From Helicostylum pulchrum (taxonomy: Eukaryota > Mucoromycota > Mucoromycetes > Mucorales > Mucoraceae), in the NCBI GenBank assembly GCA_025677825.1, contig JAIXMO010000004.1:558001-622000 (forward strand): 64,000 bases of DNA, in the 5' to 3' direction. Shown piece by piece: positions 35,438 through 46,713 of the stretch. Under the pieces are notes generated by a model that was given only the letters and a program-made list of their open reading frames with translations, had not been told where the DNA came from and made no database searches. A program made the position numbers and the translations under genes. Numbering within the stretch: the stretch's first letter is position 1; every line of letters starts with the position of its first letter.

Positions 35438-37882
35438 ATGTCCGAGCAAAAGATAGAAGAAATTACAAATGTTTTAAAAAAAGTTGTAGGGATATCATCT
35501 GAGGATCGTGAATTGAACAAGAAAAAGTTCATTCCTCATCCACCTTCCGAAGACTCTAGAAGAATAGATCCCGGTAAATCAGCTGCTAATCTTATTGAAA
35601 TCACTAAAGGCGATGTTGTTTTAAATACACTTTCGCCTAGAGAACAAGAAAGGGCTGGTAAGAAAAAGGGAAGAAAAATTTAGGCGCGTCTAGAACTAAT
35701 CAAATGATAAACATAAAAAAATAGACGAAGCTGTGATTAAAGGTTTAGAGCATTTATTCGATAATGAATTTATGGCAGCAAAAGCAATTTTTGAAGAGAA
35801 GGCAAATTGGTAATGAATTGCATTACTAAAAAAAAAAGAATAAATTACTAATGATATTATTTGTAGCGATCCGTTACATGCATTGGCCCTGAGTTCTATG
35901 GCTTTTTTAAAAGGTATTATTAGAGTTTTACAAAAAAGTTAACTTTGTTTTTATTAACATTTTTTTTCTCACACAATAAAAGCTGTCATGGTAAGGAAAT
36001 TTTGGAAATGGAGTCTGTTGTAACACAGTATTGGGGGCGTTTTTTTTTCTAATTATTCTCTTGAATAGACTTCAGCAGATCAAGATCAAACAATGGCATT
36101 AAATGCACTCAACACAACTTATGATATCGCTAATACTCAATTGGAAGCTGCAAAGACATCGTCTAAAATCACTGGATATTTCTCTGGATATTATAATTAT
36201 TTAAAAAAGAAAGGGACAGATACACCAGTACCAGTTAGTACACCTCGTGAATCCGGTGATTACCCACCTAATAGTGTATTAAGAGCTCATGTTTTGAAAG
36301 CTGAATGTTGTCTTCAAATTGCTATTTTACAACTATTGCAAGAATCTGTGATGGGATATGTTAAATGTGGTTTGAATTTACGTAGAGCTTATAGCTCCTA
36401 TAGTTACGTTTGGTCAGAGTATCAAAAAATGGGTGCTGACCATTCAACGTTTATGGATTCAGATACTATTTCCGGTGTACAATTTGGGTAATACATTTTT
36501 TTAGTATAACTTTAAAAAAAAGAGTGAAAAGGTTTCTAAAACATGATATGATTTTTTTGTTTTAATAGTATTGGATCTGTTCATTTAGTTTTATCAGCAT
36601 TGCCAGCGAAAATTTTAAAGGCTGTTTCAGCATTTGGTTGGAAACCCGATAAGCAACTTGGATTTATTTTATTAAATCAGTGTGCCGAAAGTAAACGTGT
36701 TCGATCTTCTATGGCTACTGTCATGTTGATGGCTTACTATACTGCTGTTATTTCTTTCGCACCTCAAATTCTTTCTGATGTTTACAAAAATACTGCAATG
36801 GGCGTAAGTTTTTGTTTTAATTAAATGTTTAAAATGCTAATTATTTAATATAGATTTTATTGGACGCACAAAGACATCATCCTAATTCTACTTTATACCT
36901 CTTCTTTGCTGGTCGTATGGCCCGTAACGGGTTAGACTTACCGTTATCTGCACAATCCTTCCTTTATGCAGCGGAAACTAGTCGAGGAGAATGGGCAGAA
37001 GTGGCATTTTCTAATGCTTGTAAATTTGAAATGGCTATTAACCATGTGATTACAGGTAACTGGAGTCAAGCAGCTTCTAGTTTTGACTATCTGTGTGATC
37101 AGGAATATTGGTCTCCAGCATTTTGTAAATATGCACAAGGTGCTTGTTATGAAATGATGGGAGAACGTACAGCTGCAATTCTAATTTTTGCCAACGTTCC
37201 TAATTTGGTAGTCAAGAAATTAGGTGGTCGTTTATCTGATATTGATAGTTTTGTACTTCGTAAAGTAACCATGTTTCAAAAGAGTGGTTATCAAAACTTG
37301 GACTTTTATGCACCCATGTTAGAATTTATGTGTATATGGAATTTGTTTCCTTATGTTGGAGCTGATTTACTCAAGGTTGCGTTAGGTCGAATTGATCGTA
37401 ATTTGAGTACAATTCAAAAAGTTGAACAATTGGAACAAGAACATCGTATGAAGGAATTAGCGCCAGATACACCTTTACCTGATTATTTTGATGAAAGAGC
37501 TAGTTTGTTAGTAATTAAATCATCTATTTTGAACGTATTAGGCCTTCCAGATGAAACTACATTAGATATCAATTGGATTTTGGATCATAAAGAATGTATT
37601 TTACAAGATACTTGGACTGTTCCTTATGCTTTATGGGAGGCAGGTATCGCTTGTTGGACACTTGATCTCAAGAATAAAAGTAGACAGATATGGGAAATGG
37701 CTCTGGATCATGGTAAACATGATTTTGAGCATCGATTAGCAGTCAGATTAAATTTGGCACTTACGCTTGCAGAAGAATTGGGGTATACTGATGAAGCTAA
37801 AACTGAGTCTGTTGACGATAAAAAACGATACTCACTTACATTGGATGCGCCTGCTACTACCACACCTACTTTATCTTCATAA
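35438..37882 (+). CDS. IML2/TTC39-family protein
   Basis: Seven exons (35438-35657, 35725-35809, 35867-35913, 35983-35990, 36069-36487, 36569-36803, 36854-37882) give 680 residues. Pieces match the Iml2/TTC39 (DUF3808) family: GLEHLFDNEFMAAKAIFEEK, DPLHALALSSMAFLKAVM, SVLRAHVLKAECCLQIAILQ, GSVHLVLSALPAKILKAVSA, FGWKPDKQLGFILLNQC, STLYLFFAGRMARNG. The C-terminal half carries degenerate TPR-like helices. Yeast Iml2 is linked to inclusion-body clearance and lipid droplets. Exon 4 is only eight nucleotides (CTGTCATG); it is needed to join FLKAV with MTSADQDQ in frame. Confidence 0.85.
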
Positions 37883-37959
37883 TTATATCTTTTCTATAAT
37901 AAATATGCCTCTTTCTTTAATAATTTTTTTATTTTTATTATTTCTACAAATATGTTTAT

Positions 37960-38705
37960 CTAAAATTGAGTGTTCAAAGCTTGACCTTCCTTTAAGGCTC
38001 TCTCTTCAAGGTACAAGGCCTTTTGAGTCCACTTCTTACTTTGAAGAGTGTTTAATACATTGTTCATCTTTTCTCTAGCGGCTCTTTCATCCTCTTCTTG
38101 TTGTGCTCTAATATCGTAAAATTCTGATGTTGCCTTTGCGTATGCCTTTTTTTCAGGCATATTTTCGTGGATCATCAAATGAAGTTGATATTTGATTACA
38201 CTACATATTTTTTTCTATTAGTTTCAAAAATATACCCCATGTCAAAAAAAAAAATTGTATGTAAAAAAAAAACTTACGCTTCACCGTCAATTTGAGAAGG
38301 ATGCATACCTTCCAACATTAATTTGCTATAGTCAATACGGTTAATACCTAAATCGTTTTCAACCAAAACCTTGGGTCTAGCTAATTCAAATGGATGATCC
38401 TTGAAGAATTGTCTTCTTAATTTATCTTCAGGGTAAACAATAGCGCGGGGCCTAGGTGGAGGTGTACGTAAATGCTTTTCAGAATGACGAAGACGGTTTG
38501 TATTACGAGGCTTTGCTAATAAAGTTTGTTCTAATTCTGATTGACCTGAGATGTTGACTTCAGGGTTTTGAGAACGAATGATACTGGGTCCAGGAGGAAT
38601 GGCTTGAACAACAGGAAGCCAAACTGGTGCCTTTTTCATCAAGTTGCCTTTCAACATGTTGGAAACATGTTTGGCGACTCCAGTAGGTACTGCTCTATAA
38701 GCCAT
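37960..38705 (-). CDS. RSM25: Mitochondrial ribosomal small-subunit protein mS23
   Basis: Two exons (38705-38278, 38200-37960) give 222 residues. The start MAYRAVPTGVAKHVSNMLKG, the proline block KKAPVWLPVVQAIPPGPSII, the central YPEDKLRRQFFKDHPFELAR and the helical Glu/Lys-rich C-terminus (QQEEDERAAREKMNNVLN) fit the Rsm25/mS23 family of fungal mitoribosomes. Its stop is 77 bp from the convergent IML2-type stop. Confidence 0.8.
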
Positions 38706-39104
38706 GATTTCTAATTGAAAAGTATATAAAGGGTAATGAAAAAAAGCTTTTTTTTATTATTTTAACCTTCTTCGACCCCGGCCACACACATAGCGGAATA
38801 TTAAAAAATATTGACAGTTTTTATAAAAAAAAAAGACGATAAGATGAGGTTCATGATGAAGTAGGGTTCTGACATATGTATACATATCTACAACTTGTTG
38901 TTACGACTTATTTTAACACACCATCATCAACATTTTCTCTTGTTCGTAGGTCCTGTTTAAACAACATCGCTTCTAATGAGGATGATCAAGGCAACCTTTA
39001 AAAAAAAAAGAGAATTTTGCGTATTTGGCGCATAAAGAAATGTACAATGGAATTTTATTAAAGCAAAATGATTAATCTAATCTTCTACGTTTACTATCCG
39101 CGAG
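38706..39104. other. Short intergenic region with dispersed repeat copy
   Basis: It contains 38889-38920 (CAACTTGTTGTTACGACTTA and following), one mismatch from the copy at 22799-22828 over about 29 bp. No gene. Confidence 0.45.
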
Positions 39105-40435
39105 TCAATCGGTCTTTTCGCTTTGAGCGGGAGCTTCATGGTTAGCAGGCTTGTTTTCTTCTTGATAGTTATCCAATTTCATATCATTGATACCTAAATC
39201 TTCATTCTCGTCCCAACTACGATCATAATCTTCAATGGTCATTTCTGGGTCTGGGTCAGGAGCATAAAGGTTTTGAAGGTATGAGTTGGATAAAGGATCA
39301 TCAATAATAAGAGTAACGGGCATTAATTTGCCATCGGCAACCTTGGTCAAGTTATCCAAGAAACGAGCCCATCTATCTTTACTAGAACCAGTACCGGAAT
39401 CACCTTCAATAAAGGGAGCACGATCACGAAGTTCAGTATGAACTTGACGAAGTAAACCTTCAACAGTTGTGAAACGACCGCCCAAAGTACCATGAGTTAA
39501 TTCAAGGTTAATTTCAGGAATACTTAAACCACAACTCTCTGACTTGAGAATATCTCTGGATAAATCTTCAACATCAGTAATCTTGAGTGTAATTCTTTTA
39601 CCCTTATCAGAGATGGGACCACCAGCCTTGACTTCGTTACTCTTATAACCACAAGAATCACAATTGGTTGCCATAATAACAACTTCCTTGAAATGAGGAA
39701 TTTCCATAAGATGCATGTTGGTAGCACAAGGACCGTTACAACTAGGACAGTTGGCAGGGAAAGACATAACTTCGGGAAGACCCTTATCATTCAACATTTC
39801 AGATGCGGTGACACTGTGAATAGCTCTATCTACAGCTTCTTCAGCAGGAGTTTGGTTTGCTTGAAGACCCAAGAAAGTTTGTTGTTCAGGAGTACGTGTA
39901 TACCATCTCAATTTGATTTGAGGATCTTGAGCAGGGAGACACTTGTTCTCAACATAAGAGTTACCAGAAGGATCATCAAGTACAAGAGTAAAAGGGTTTC
40001 CTTCTTTATAACCGTTCATGGTAGCAATAATTTCCTCAATTCTGTTATAAACGTTGGTATCTTGAACCTTACGAAGAGGTTGTCCAGCAGATAAATCATC
40101 GATAGCATTTTCAACTAAACCTTCAACTGTTGTGAGAAGACCACGGTTGTTGTTGGCAGGAATTTCAATATCGAGCTCTAAAAACTTGACAGAACAATAA
40201 TCTGACTTGACTAATTGACGGTTCATATCCTATATGCATATTAGTGATTAGTTATTGCTTTATTCGCTCATATGATATAGTTACCTCCTTGTTGTGGACA
40301 CTTAAAGAAATAGTGTGTCCTCTTTCGTTAAAAACACCAGCACTTTGAAGTTCATTGTTACGGAAACCACAATGAGGACATTCAAAAGCCATAATAATGA
40401 TCTCTCTATAAACATGAATAAGTACACACGAAAAG

Positions 40436-40477
<42 letters not shown>

Positions 40478-40679
40478 GTAATAACTTACTTGAAGTGAGG
40501 AATTTTAGAGAGAAGAATACTAGTAGTACCCTGTTGTTATCAAGCACGTTAATAACATATACACGATAAAAAAAAAACTAAACCCTTTTACTTACATTAT
40601 CTCCACACTTCATACATAAACTCTCGATTTCGGAGGGCTTACTATCGCTAAGGTCAACAAAGATAGGGTCGGAAGACAT
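39105..40679 (-). CDS. ZPR1: ZPR1 zinc-finger protein
   Basis: Four exons (40679-40596, 40530-40490, 40405-40285, 40229-39105) give 456 residues. Two copies of the ZPR1 module are visible. The first has ESLCMKCGDNG, LLSKIPHFKEIIIMAFECPH and CGFRNNELQSAG. The second has ANCPSCNGPCATNMHLMEIP, HFKEVVIMATNCDSCGYKSN and EVKAGGPISDKGKR. Each C4 zinc finger is followed by an alpha-beta domain (FTLVLDDPSGNSYVEN; VTLIIDDPLSNSYLQN). In yeast Zpr1 acts as a folding factor for elongation factor eEF1A. Intron 2 contains a long (AT)n run. The C-terminus is acidic and ends in EAPAQSEKTD. Confidence 0.96.
40438..40474. repeat. (AT)n microsatellite in ZPR1 intron 2
   Basis: An uninterrupted AT dinucleotide run of about 36 bp between the intron donor at 40489 and the acceptor at 40406. 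Confidence 0.9.
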
Positions 40680-41256
40680 TTTTTTTTAATTATCTAAAGA
40701 ATAAAACTTTGAAAAATATTTTTAAAAGTATTTATAAGGGAAAAAGATCCAGAAGGACCGAGAATGAAAAACCGAAAAACAGTCACAAATGTTAAATCTG
40801 TCAAAAAAGAACTCTTTTGAAGAATTAATACCATTTACACATAGCCTCTTGTTCAATTCGATTTAAGCTTCGTATCTCTTTACTTGATTGTGTAAGATAA
40901 TTTTTTGGCTTATAATAGTTAATGTACATAAGTCGTGAAAGAAACAAAAGACAATAAGAGATACACTGATACATTTATGCAAATATGAAACAAACAAAAA
41001 AAAACTATATTTCTAAAACTATTTAAACGCCTAAATAATCTAACTTACTACTACTTACTACTACTTACTATTACTACTACTATTCACTACTACTTCTTTT
41101 TTTTGGGGGAGGGGGAGGGGAAGATTGTCGTCGATAAAATCAAATAGTTAAAACTATTGTTTATAATACTTTTTTTTTTTACAATGAAACGATCTATCGT
41201 AGCGTTGAGTGTATATATGTGTTAAGAAAGAGAGTATATATATAGCTATAAAAAAA
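40680..41256. other. Intergenic ZPR1/chorismate synthase
   Basis: No gene. A TTACTAC-type imperfect tandem repeat lies at about 41044-41095 and a G-rich run at 41104-41121. Confidence 0.5.
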
Positions 41257-42516
41257 TTAATCCTTCTTGGGTGCTTTTCCTAATAAAGCATGGTTAATTT
41301 CAATAGGAGGTAACTTGGAGAAGGCAGCACGACGAGATTCTTGTTGTAAAGCAGCATCCATAATAACAAGAGCAGCCATAGATTCAACAATAGGACAAGC
41401 TCTAGAAACAACACAAGGATCATGACGGCCCTTAGCAGTTAAAGTACCAGTAACACCATCATAATTAGCAGTAGTTTGATCTTGAGAGATAGTAGCAGCA
41501 GGTTTGAAAGCAACACGGAAATAAATATGTTCACCGTTAGAGATACCACCTTGGATACCACCAGAGTTATTGGTAGTAGTACCAATAGAACCATCTTCCT
41601 TTTGATAAAAGGGATCGTTGTGTTCAATACCGCTCATTTTTGTACCGTTAAATCCGGAGCCAAATTCAAATCCCTTTGTAGCAGGAATAGATAACATGGC
41701 ATGAGCTAAAATAGCTTCTAATTTATCGAAACAAGGTTCACCTAAACCGACAGGACAGTTACGAATAACACAAGTAACTGTACCACCAATAGAATCCTTT
41801 TCGTGAGATTTTTGAGCAATTAATTCCTTCATGGCTTCAGCAGTAGGAGGATGAGGACAACGAGAGATATCGGCATCAACATCGTCACGTGTAATAGTGT
41901 TCATAAATTCAATGACCTCTGGTTCAGGTGTATCTGCATTATCCAACTCACTAATAAAGGGCATAGCTACTTTACCTACACTAGAAGCAAATGCGACAAT
42001 CTCAACACCATAAGCTAAGCGTAAATATTTCTCTGCAATGGCGCCAGCAGCAACACGACCAATGGTTTCACGTGCAGAAGCTCTTCCACCACCAGAAGAG
42101 GCCTTGAGACCATACTTTTGAAGATAGGTATAATCAGCATGAGAAGGACGAGGGAAAATATCAGTATCGTTGTAGTCGTGAGGTCTTTGATCCAAGTTGG
42201 GTACTTGAATACCAATGGGTGTACCTAATGTAACACCGAATTCAGTACCTGACATGATGGTTACTTTATCCTTTTCATCACGCTACAAAAAAAAAAAAAA
42301 AAAATACGTCAGAAAAAAAGGGAGAAAGTAACTAAGAAATATACTTACAGGAGTAGTCAACTTGTTTTGACCAGGTCTTCTACGTGATAATTGAGGTTGA
42401 ATATCGGTTTCAGTTAACTCCATACCAGGAGGGACACCGTCAATGATGGCACCAACTCCCTTACAATGGGACTCACCATAGGTTGTGACACGGAAAACTT
42501 TACCAAAGGTACTCAT
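41257..42516 (-). CDS. ARO2: Chorismate synthase
   Basis: Two exons (42516-42349, 42282-41257) give 397 residues. It carries the three chorismate synthase signatures: [20 protein letters not shown] near the start, then [20 protein letters not shown] and GGRASARET in the middle, and [20 protein letters not shown] near the end. The enzyme converts 5-enolpyruvylshikimate-3-phosphate to chorismate, the last shared step of aromatic amino acid synthesis, using reduced FMN. Fungal forms are usually bifunctional with an internal flavin reductase activity. A GT-rich signal upstream of the ATG suggests a possible 5' UTR intron. Confidence 0.97.
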
Positions 42517-42975
42517 ATTTAATAATAATAAAATAAAAAGAAAAACAGAAAAAAACACTTTTTCTTTCTTTTTTCTAAAACTTACTCTTTTGGATGTTCT
42601 TTAAAAGGAATAAACCGTCACTGAAAGTCGTTGACTCATAACTGGTACAAAACTTGAAAGGGCCAACAGTTTCGTAGTTGGAAGATCTTATGTAATCAGT
42701 AAACCTACCACGTCAAATTAAAAAAAAAGGGGGATATTGTTTATTTAAAACTTTTTCAAGTGATCAATTTTTTTTAGGATCTCTCTTTTTTTGTGTGTTT
42801 GTAATACAATAAACCAATGTCGTTTTTATTTAGCACATGTACATGCATTTAAACTAGACAATCAGTTCGTTTTTTTTGGGTGTAAAAAAGTCATGTGAAA
42901 AAAAAAGGTTTTATTAAGTGATTAAATTAGTATTTATGTGTAAAGAGTAAATATAGATTAAATTGATTTTTTTTT
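42517..42975. other. Intergenic ARO2/subtilase
   Basis: Upstream region of chorismate synthase and 3' flank of the subtilase. No coding segment was seen. Confidence 0.5.
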
Positions 42976-45145
42976 TTAAATCTTTTCAGTCAATTGTTGT
43001 CCGTTAAACAAGAAAGTATTGGGAGTGTTTTTGATAGCATCTTTAACAACATCAGAAGTAGCAATACTCTTGATCTTGTTATAGACATCAGCAGAGGTAG
43101 GGTTTTCCATGCCTTCCATCAAAAGAGCGGCGACACCAGCAACATGAGGAGCAGCCATAGAGGTACCAGAAAGAGTGGTAGTGGAAGTTGATGAAGTAAT
43201 ATATGTACTAAGAACATCAGAACCAGGAGCAAATATGTCAACACATTTACCGTAACCAGAGTACCAAGCCATGGTATCGGCTTTATCAGTAGCAGCAACA
43301 GCAAATACATCCTTATTACCAGCAGGTAAAACATCACAAGTATCACTTGCCCAGTTACCAGCGGCAGCAAAGAGAGGAATACCAGAGTTTACGACAGAAG
43401 AAAGAACTTCATTGAATGCCTTATAAGTAGAAGATGAACCACCGCCAGTTCTTAAACCAAGAGACATATTGATAATAGCCTTACCCTTATGCTTTTTAGC
43501 ATCGTTAGAAACCCATTGAAGACCAGCTAAAAGAGAAGAAATGGCACCATTACCCTCTTCGTTAAGAACTTGGACAGCAATCAAATTAACCTTTTTAGCA
43601 ACACCATAAGTTTCACCACCGATAATACCACCAACGTGGGTACCGTGACCTTCACCTAACTTGGAAATGTCTTTATAAGCAGAGAAACCCCACTTGGCAC
43701 GGCCTCCAAAGTCTTTATGAGCAACGTTCATACCATCATCAACAACATAAACGTAGATATCAGAGGCAGCTTCGGCTTCATAGATGTAAGGCTTTTCCAA
43801 GTCTAAAGAACGTTGAGAGACACGAACCAAGTTCCATTCAGCACCGGTTTGTTTAGCATAACTAGCGCTATTGACAGGAGTAGGAGGAGCGGCGGTAGTA
43901 GGTTCAGTTACTTGTGCAGAAGTGGTGGCAAAGTTATTAACAGTAGATGTAGAAGTAGGAGCGTCTTTGTTCTCGGGTCCGTTACACTTTCCACTAACAC
44001 AGTTATCAAGACAATCTGCTTGAGTGTCACAACAGTAACCGTTGAAACCGTCACCTAAAGAGGCACCGAAAGAGCCGGGTAAACAAGCACTGTCGTTGGT
44101 AGGAGAAGGAGATTTGGCAGTGGTAGTTTTGGAAGCTTTGGTAGTAGAGGTCTTCTTGGTAGTAGTGGCCTTCTTGGTAGTGGTCTTGGGTTTAGCGATA
44201 CCGTTACATTTACCACTGACACACTTGTTTCTACAATCAGATTGGCTAGAGCAGCAGTAACCCCAGTAACCATCGTTCTTCTTCTTACCGAGAGAACCAG
44301 CGGTACAGCTAGCCTTCTTGGTAGTAGTAGTCTTCTTTTTGGTAGTAGTCTTCTTTTTGGTGGTAGTCTTCTTTTTGGTAGTAGTCTTCTTTTTGGTAGT
44401 AGTCTTCTTTTTGGTAGTAGTCTTCTTTTTGATGGTAGTCTTCTTGGAAGTCTTCTTTGTGGTAGTCTTCTTCTTGGTGGAAGTAGCAGTAACAGCTCTC
44501 TTATCATGAGCGTAAGGACAATTTTCATCATGATCGTAATGGTCGAAATCAAAGTTTCCAACACGTTCGCTCTTGCGACTCTTTACTTGACGAAGGTAAT
44601 ATCTCTTTAAGAGTTCTGATTTTTTGTTGGTAGGTAAATCAAATTCGACATCCATATCAGGAATAATTTTCAAAATTTCAGAATTAAATGCAGTCAATAA
44701 AGATCTAACAATGTGAAGATCTTCGAACTGTACAGTGATACCCTTGAATGCACCTCCAATATCGTAAGCATCAAATACATGGACTTGATCAAGGTCTGTG
44801 TCACGTCGAACAATTCTATTATTACTTCTCTTCTCTACCTTACCGGCACCCAAGGATTGAGTAAAGATGTCGAATGCATTATCAATAAAACGTGGAACGA
44901 CTACATAAAAAAAAAGATTGATATGTAAGTTTTTTTTTTTAAAAAAAAAATGGCGAAAAAATAAAATATATAATTTTAAAAAAAAATAACGTACAATGTT
45001 TAATACAAATTGTTTGGTTCAATTGAATAATATAGTTGCCGTTTCCTTGTGTTAAAACAGTATCTAAACCACTAAATAAGTTATTAGCAGATGCTACTGC
45101 AGATACACATGAAACTGCAAAAAAAATGAATGTTTTGGGGACCAT
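42976..45145 (-). CDS. Secreted subtilisin-like protease with two six-Cys modules
   Basis: Two exons (45145-44995, 44900-42976) give 691 residues. MVPKTFIFFAVSCVSAVASA is a signal peptide. An I9-type propeptide follows (NYIIQLNQTI... to IIPDMDVEFDLP, about 33-145). Next comes a Lys/Thr linker (KKKTTT repeats). Then come a Cys module near 249-284 (C-x16-CC-x5-C-x3-C-x4-C), a second Lys/Thr linker, an identically spaced module near 321-356, and a Thr/Pro linker. The proteinase-K-type S8 domain has Asp in VVDDGMNVAHKDF (about 438), His in GHGTHVGG (about 470), oxyanion Asn in AAAGNWASD (about 564) and Ser in LSGTSMAAPHVAG (about 629). All catalytic residues are present. Basic pairs (RR, KR) around the propeptide suggest Kex2-type processing. 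The modules may bind polysaccharide or protein; that is inference. Confidence 0.9.
44326..44440 (-). repeat. 18-bp coding minisatellite (KKKTTT units)
   Basis: Units of TTCTTTTTGGTAGTAGTC on the plus strand repeat about six times with single-base differences (GTGGTA, GATGGT). They encode the Lys/Thr linker before the first Cys module. Confidence 0.85.
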
Positions 45146-46713
45146 TAATTAAACGTCAAAATAAAAAAAAATAGCTAAAGTGCTATTTCTTTAAAAAAGG
45201 AAAGTAAGGGGGAAAGAGTAATAGTAAAGAAAAAAGAAGAAAAAAAATGTTTGAAATCATTTATTGATTTTATACTAAAAGCCTATAATATTGATTTGTA
45301 CTACGTCCCAGACGATCTTAGTTTCATTTATTGCTACTTGAATTATATATTAATGTAACAATGATTTAATATTTAAATTATTCACTTTTTATACATATAC
45401 ATGGGGGAAGAGAAGTAATTTTTTTTATGAATTTTATATCTGTGCGTTTAGATTTTTTTTTTTAGATCAACTTTTATTGTTTAACCTTTTTTAAGGAAAG
45501 GGTCCTTCCCCCTTTAACTAACCCACATTTTTATTTTTATTTTTTTGCCTAGAGGGTGAGATTTATAACAACGGTTGTACAACATCAGAGCCAGAAATTA
45601 ATTCAACAAAAACTTTTAGCTCTAAACAAAACCTTAAATCCCAATAGACTCAAACGTTGACTAAACCGAGCTAAAGCTTTTTTTAGCCGTGTAGTTTTTT
45701 GAATTCATGTTCGAAAAGTATATAGTAGAACGAGGGCGAGTAATCAATATGTTAATAGTGCTCAAGGAATTATAACGCAAACAGGGTTCTCTGGCATGAG
45801 GGAACTTTTTTTTTATCTCTTTACCTTGGGAAATTTAGGTCCCATCGAATGTTTCAGTCTAGATGTGAAAAAAAAGCAGGTGAATTACTGGGTTCGAAAA
45901 ATAGAGCCACTACTGCAATTTACACATTTGAGAAACGTTAAAGCGAACAAGAATAGATATTGTGGTAGCACTAATCATTATCACTTTTACCTTTCCAGGT
46001 CATATACCATGCTGTATACAATCTAAAAATAAATGCACTTAAAAAGAGAGTAGAAAAAACTGCTGCTAAAATAAAGAGGGGAATTCATCAGGCATTTTGA
46101 GTAAAAAAAAAATATATAGAATATGAATTTTTTACATGGTAAAGCGGGTTCTAACCGAATTGGTGATATAGGCACTATCCTCCCTCTTCTTTACTTATTT
46201 GAAACAGAAAACAACTTTTTTAAAAAAAAGTAGATATCTAATTAATAGAATATATGCAAATATAATTTATTAACAGCGCCATATATGTCGGAAGCAGCAT
46301 TTACGCGAAACTTCTTGACGATCACAAAAGATATGTACATGCAAAAATAAATTTTATTGTGCTCAATTTTTTTCTTTTTCTGTTTCTTTTGTATCTAGAA
46401 TGTTATTATGTAACATGAGGTTAGCCAAAAATTGACATAAGTACCCTTTTTTCTAACATGTACCATTCAATTGCACAAACATATGCAGTGTAAAATTGGA
46501 AGTCAAAGAAAATTCATACCTGTTAATATCGCGACTATATTGATAATTTATGCATTATTAAATTATTCCTGCACCCTCTATAAAGAAGTTCTAATCAAAA
46601 GCAGTAATTTTAGACATAAACAAGTAATGTAATTGCACATATTTCTCGATTTAAACAAAAATTTCTCTTTTGGGACCTGCATTACTTATACGAATTGGTT
46701 TTATTTGAACTTT
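45146..46713. other. Intergenic region upstream of the subtilase
   Basis: About 1.6 kb, AT-rich. Short frames such as 45796-46023 have no recognised features. No RNA gene seen. Confidence 0.5.

Noticed and set aside
44055..44564. Arg/Leu-rich minus frame and hydrophobic plus frames over the subtilase linker
   Set aside because: All are alternate-frame readings of the KKKTTT minisatellite within the subtilase.
45880..45910. GGGTTCGAAAA, similar to a tRNA B box
   Set aside because: No acceptor stem, A box or cloverleaf could be built around it.
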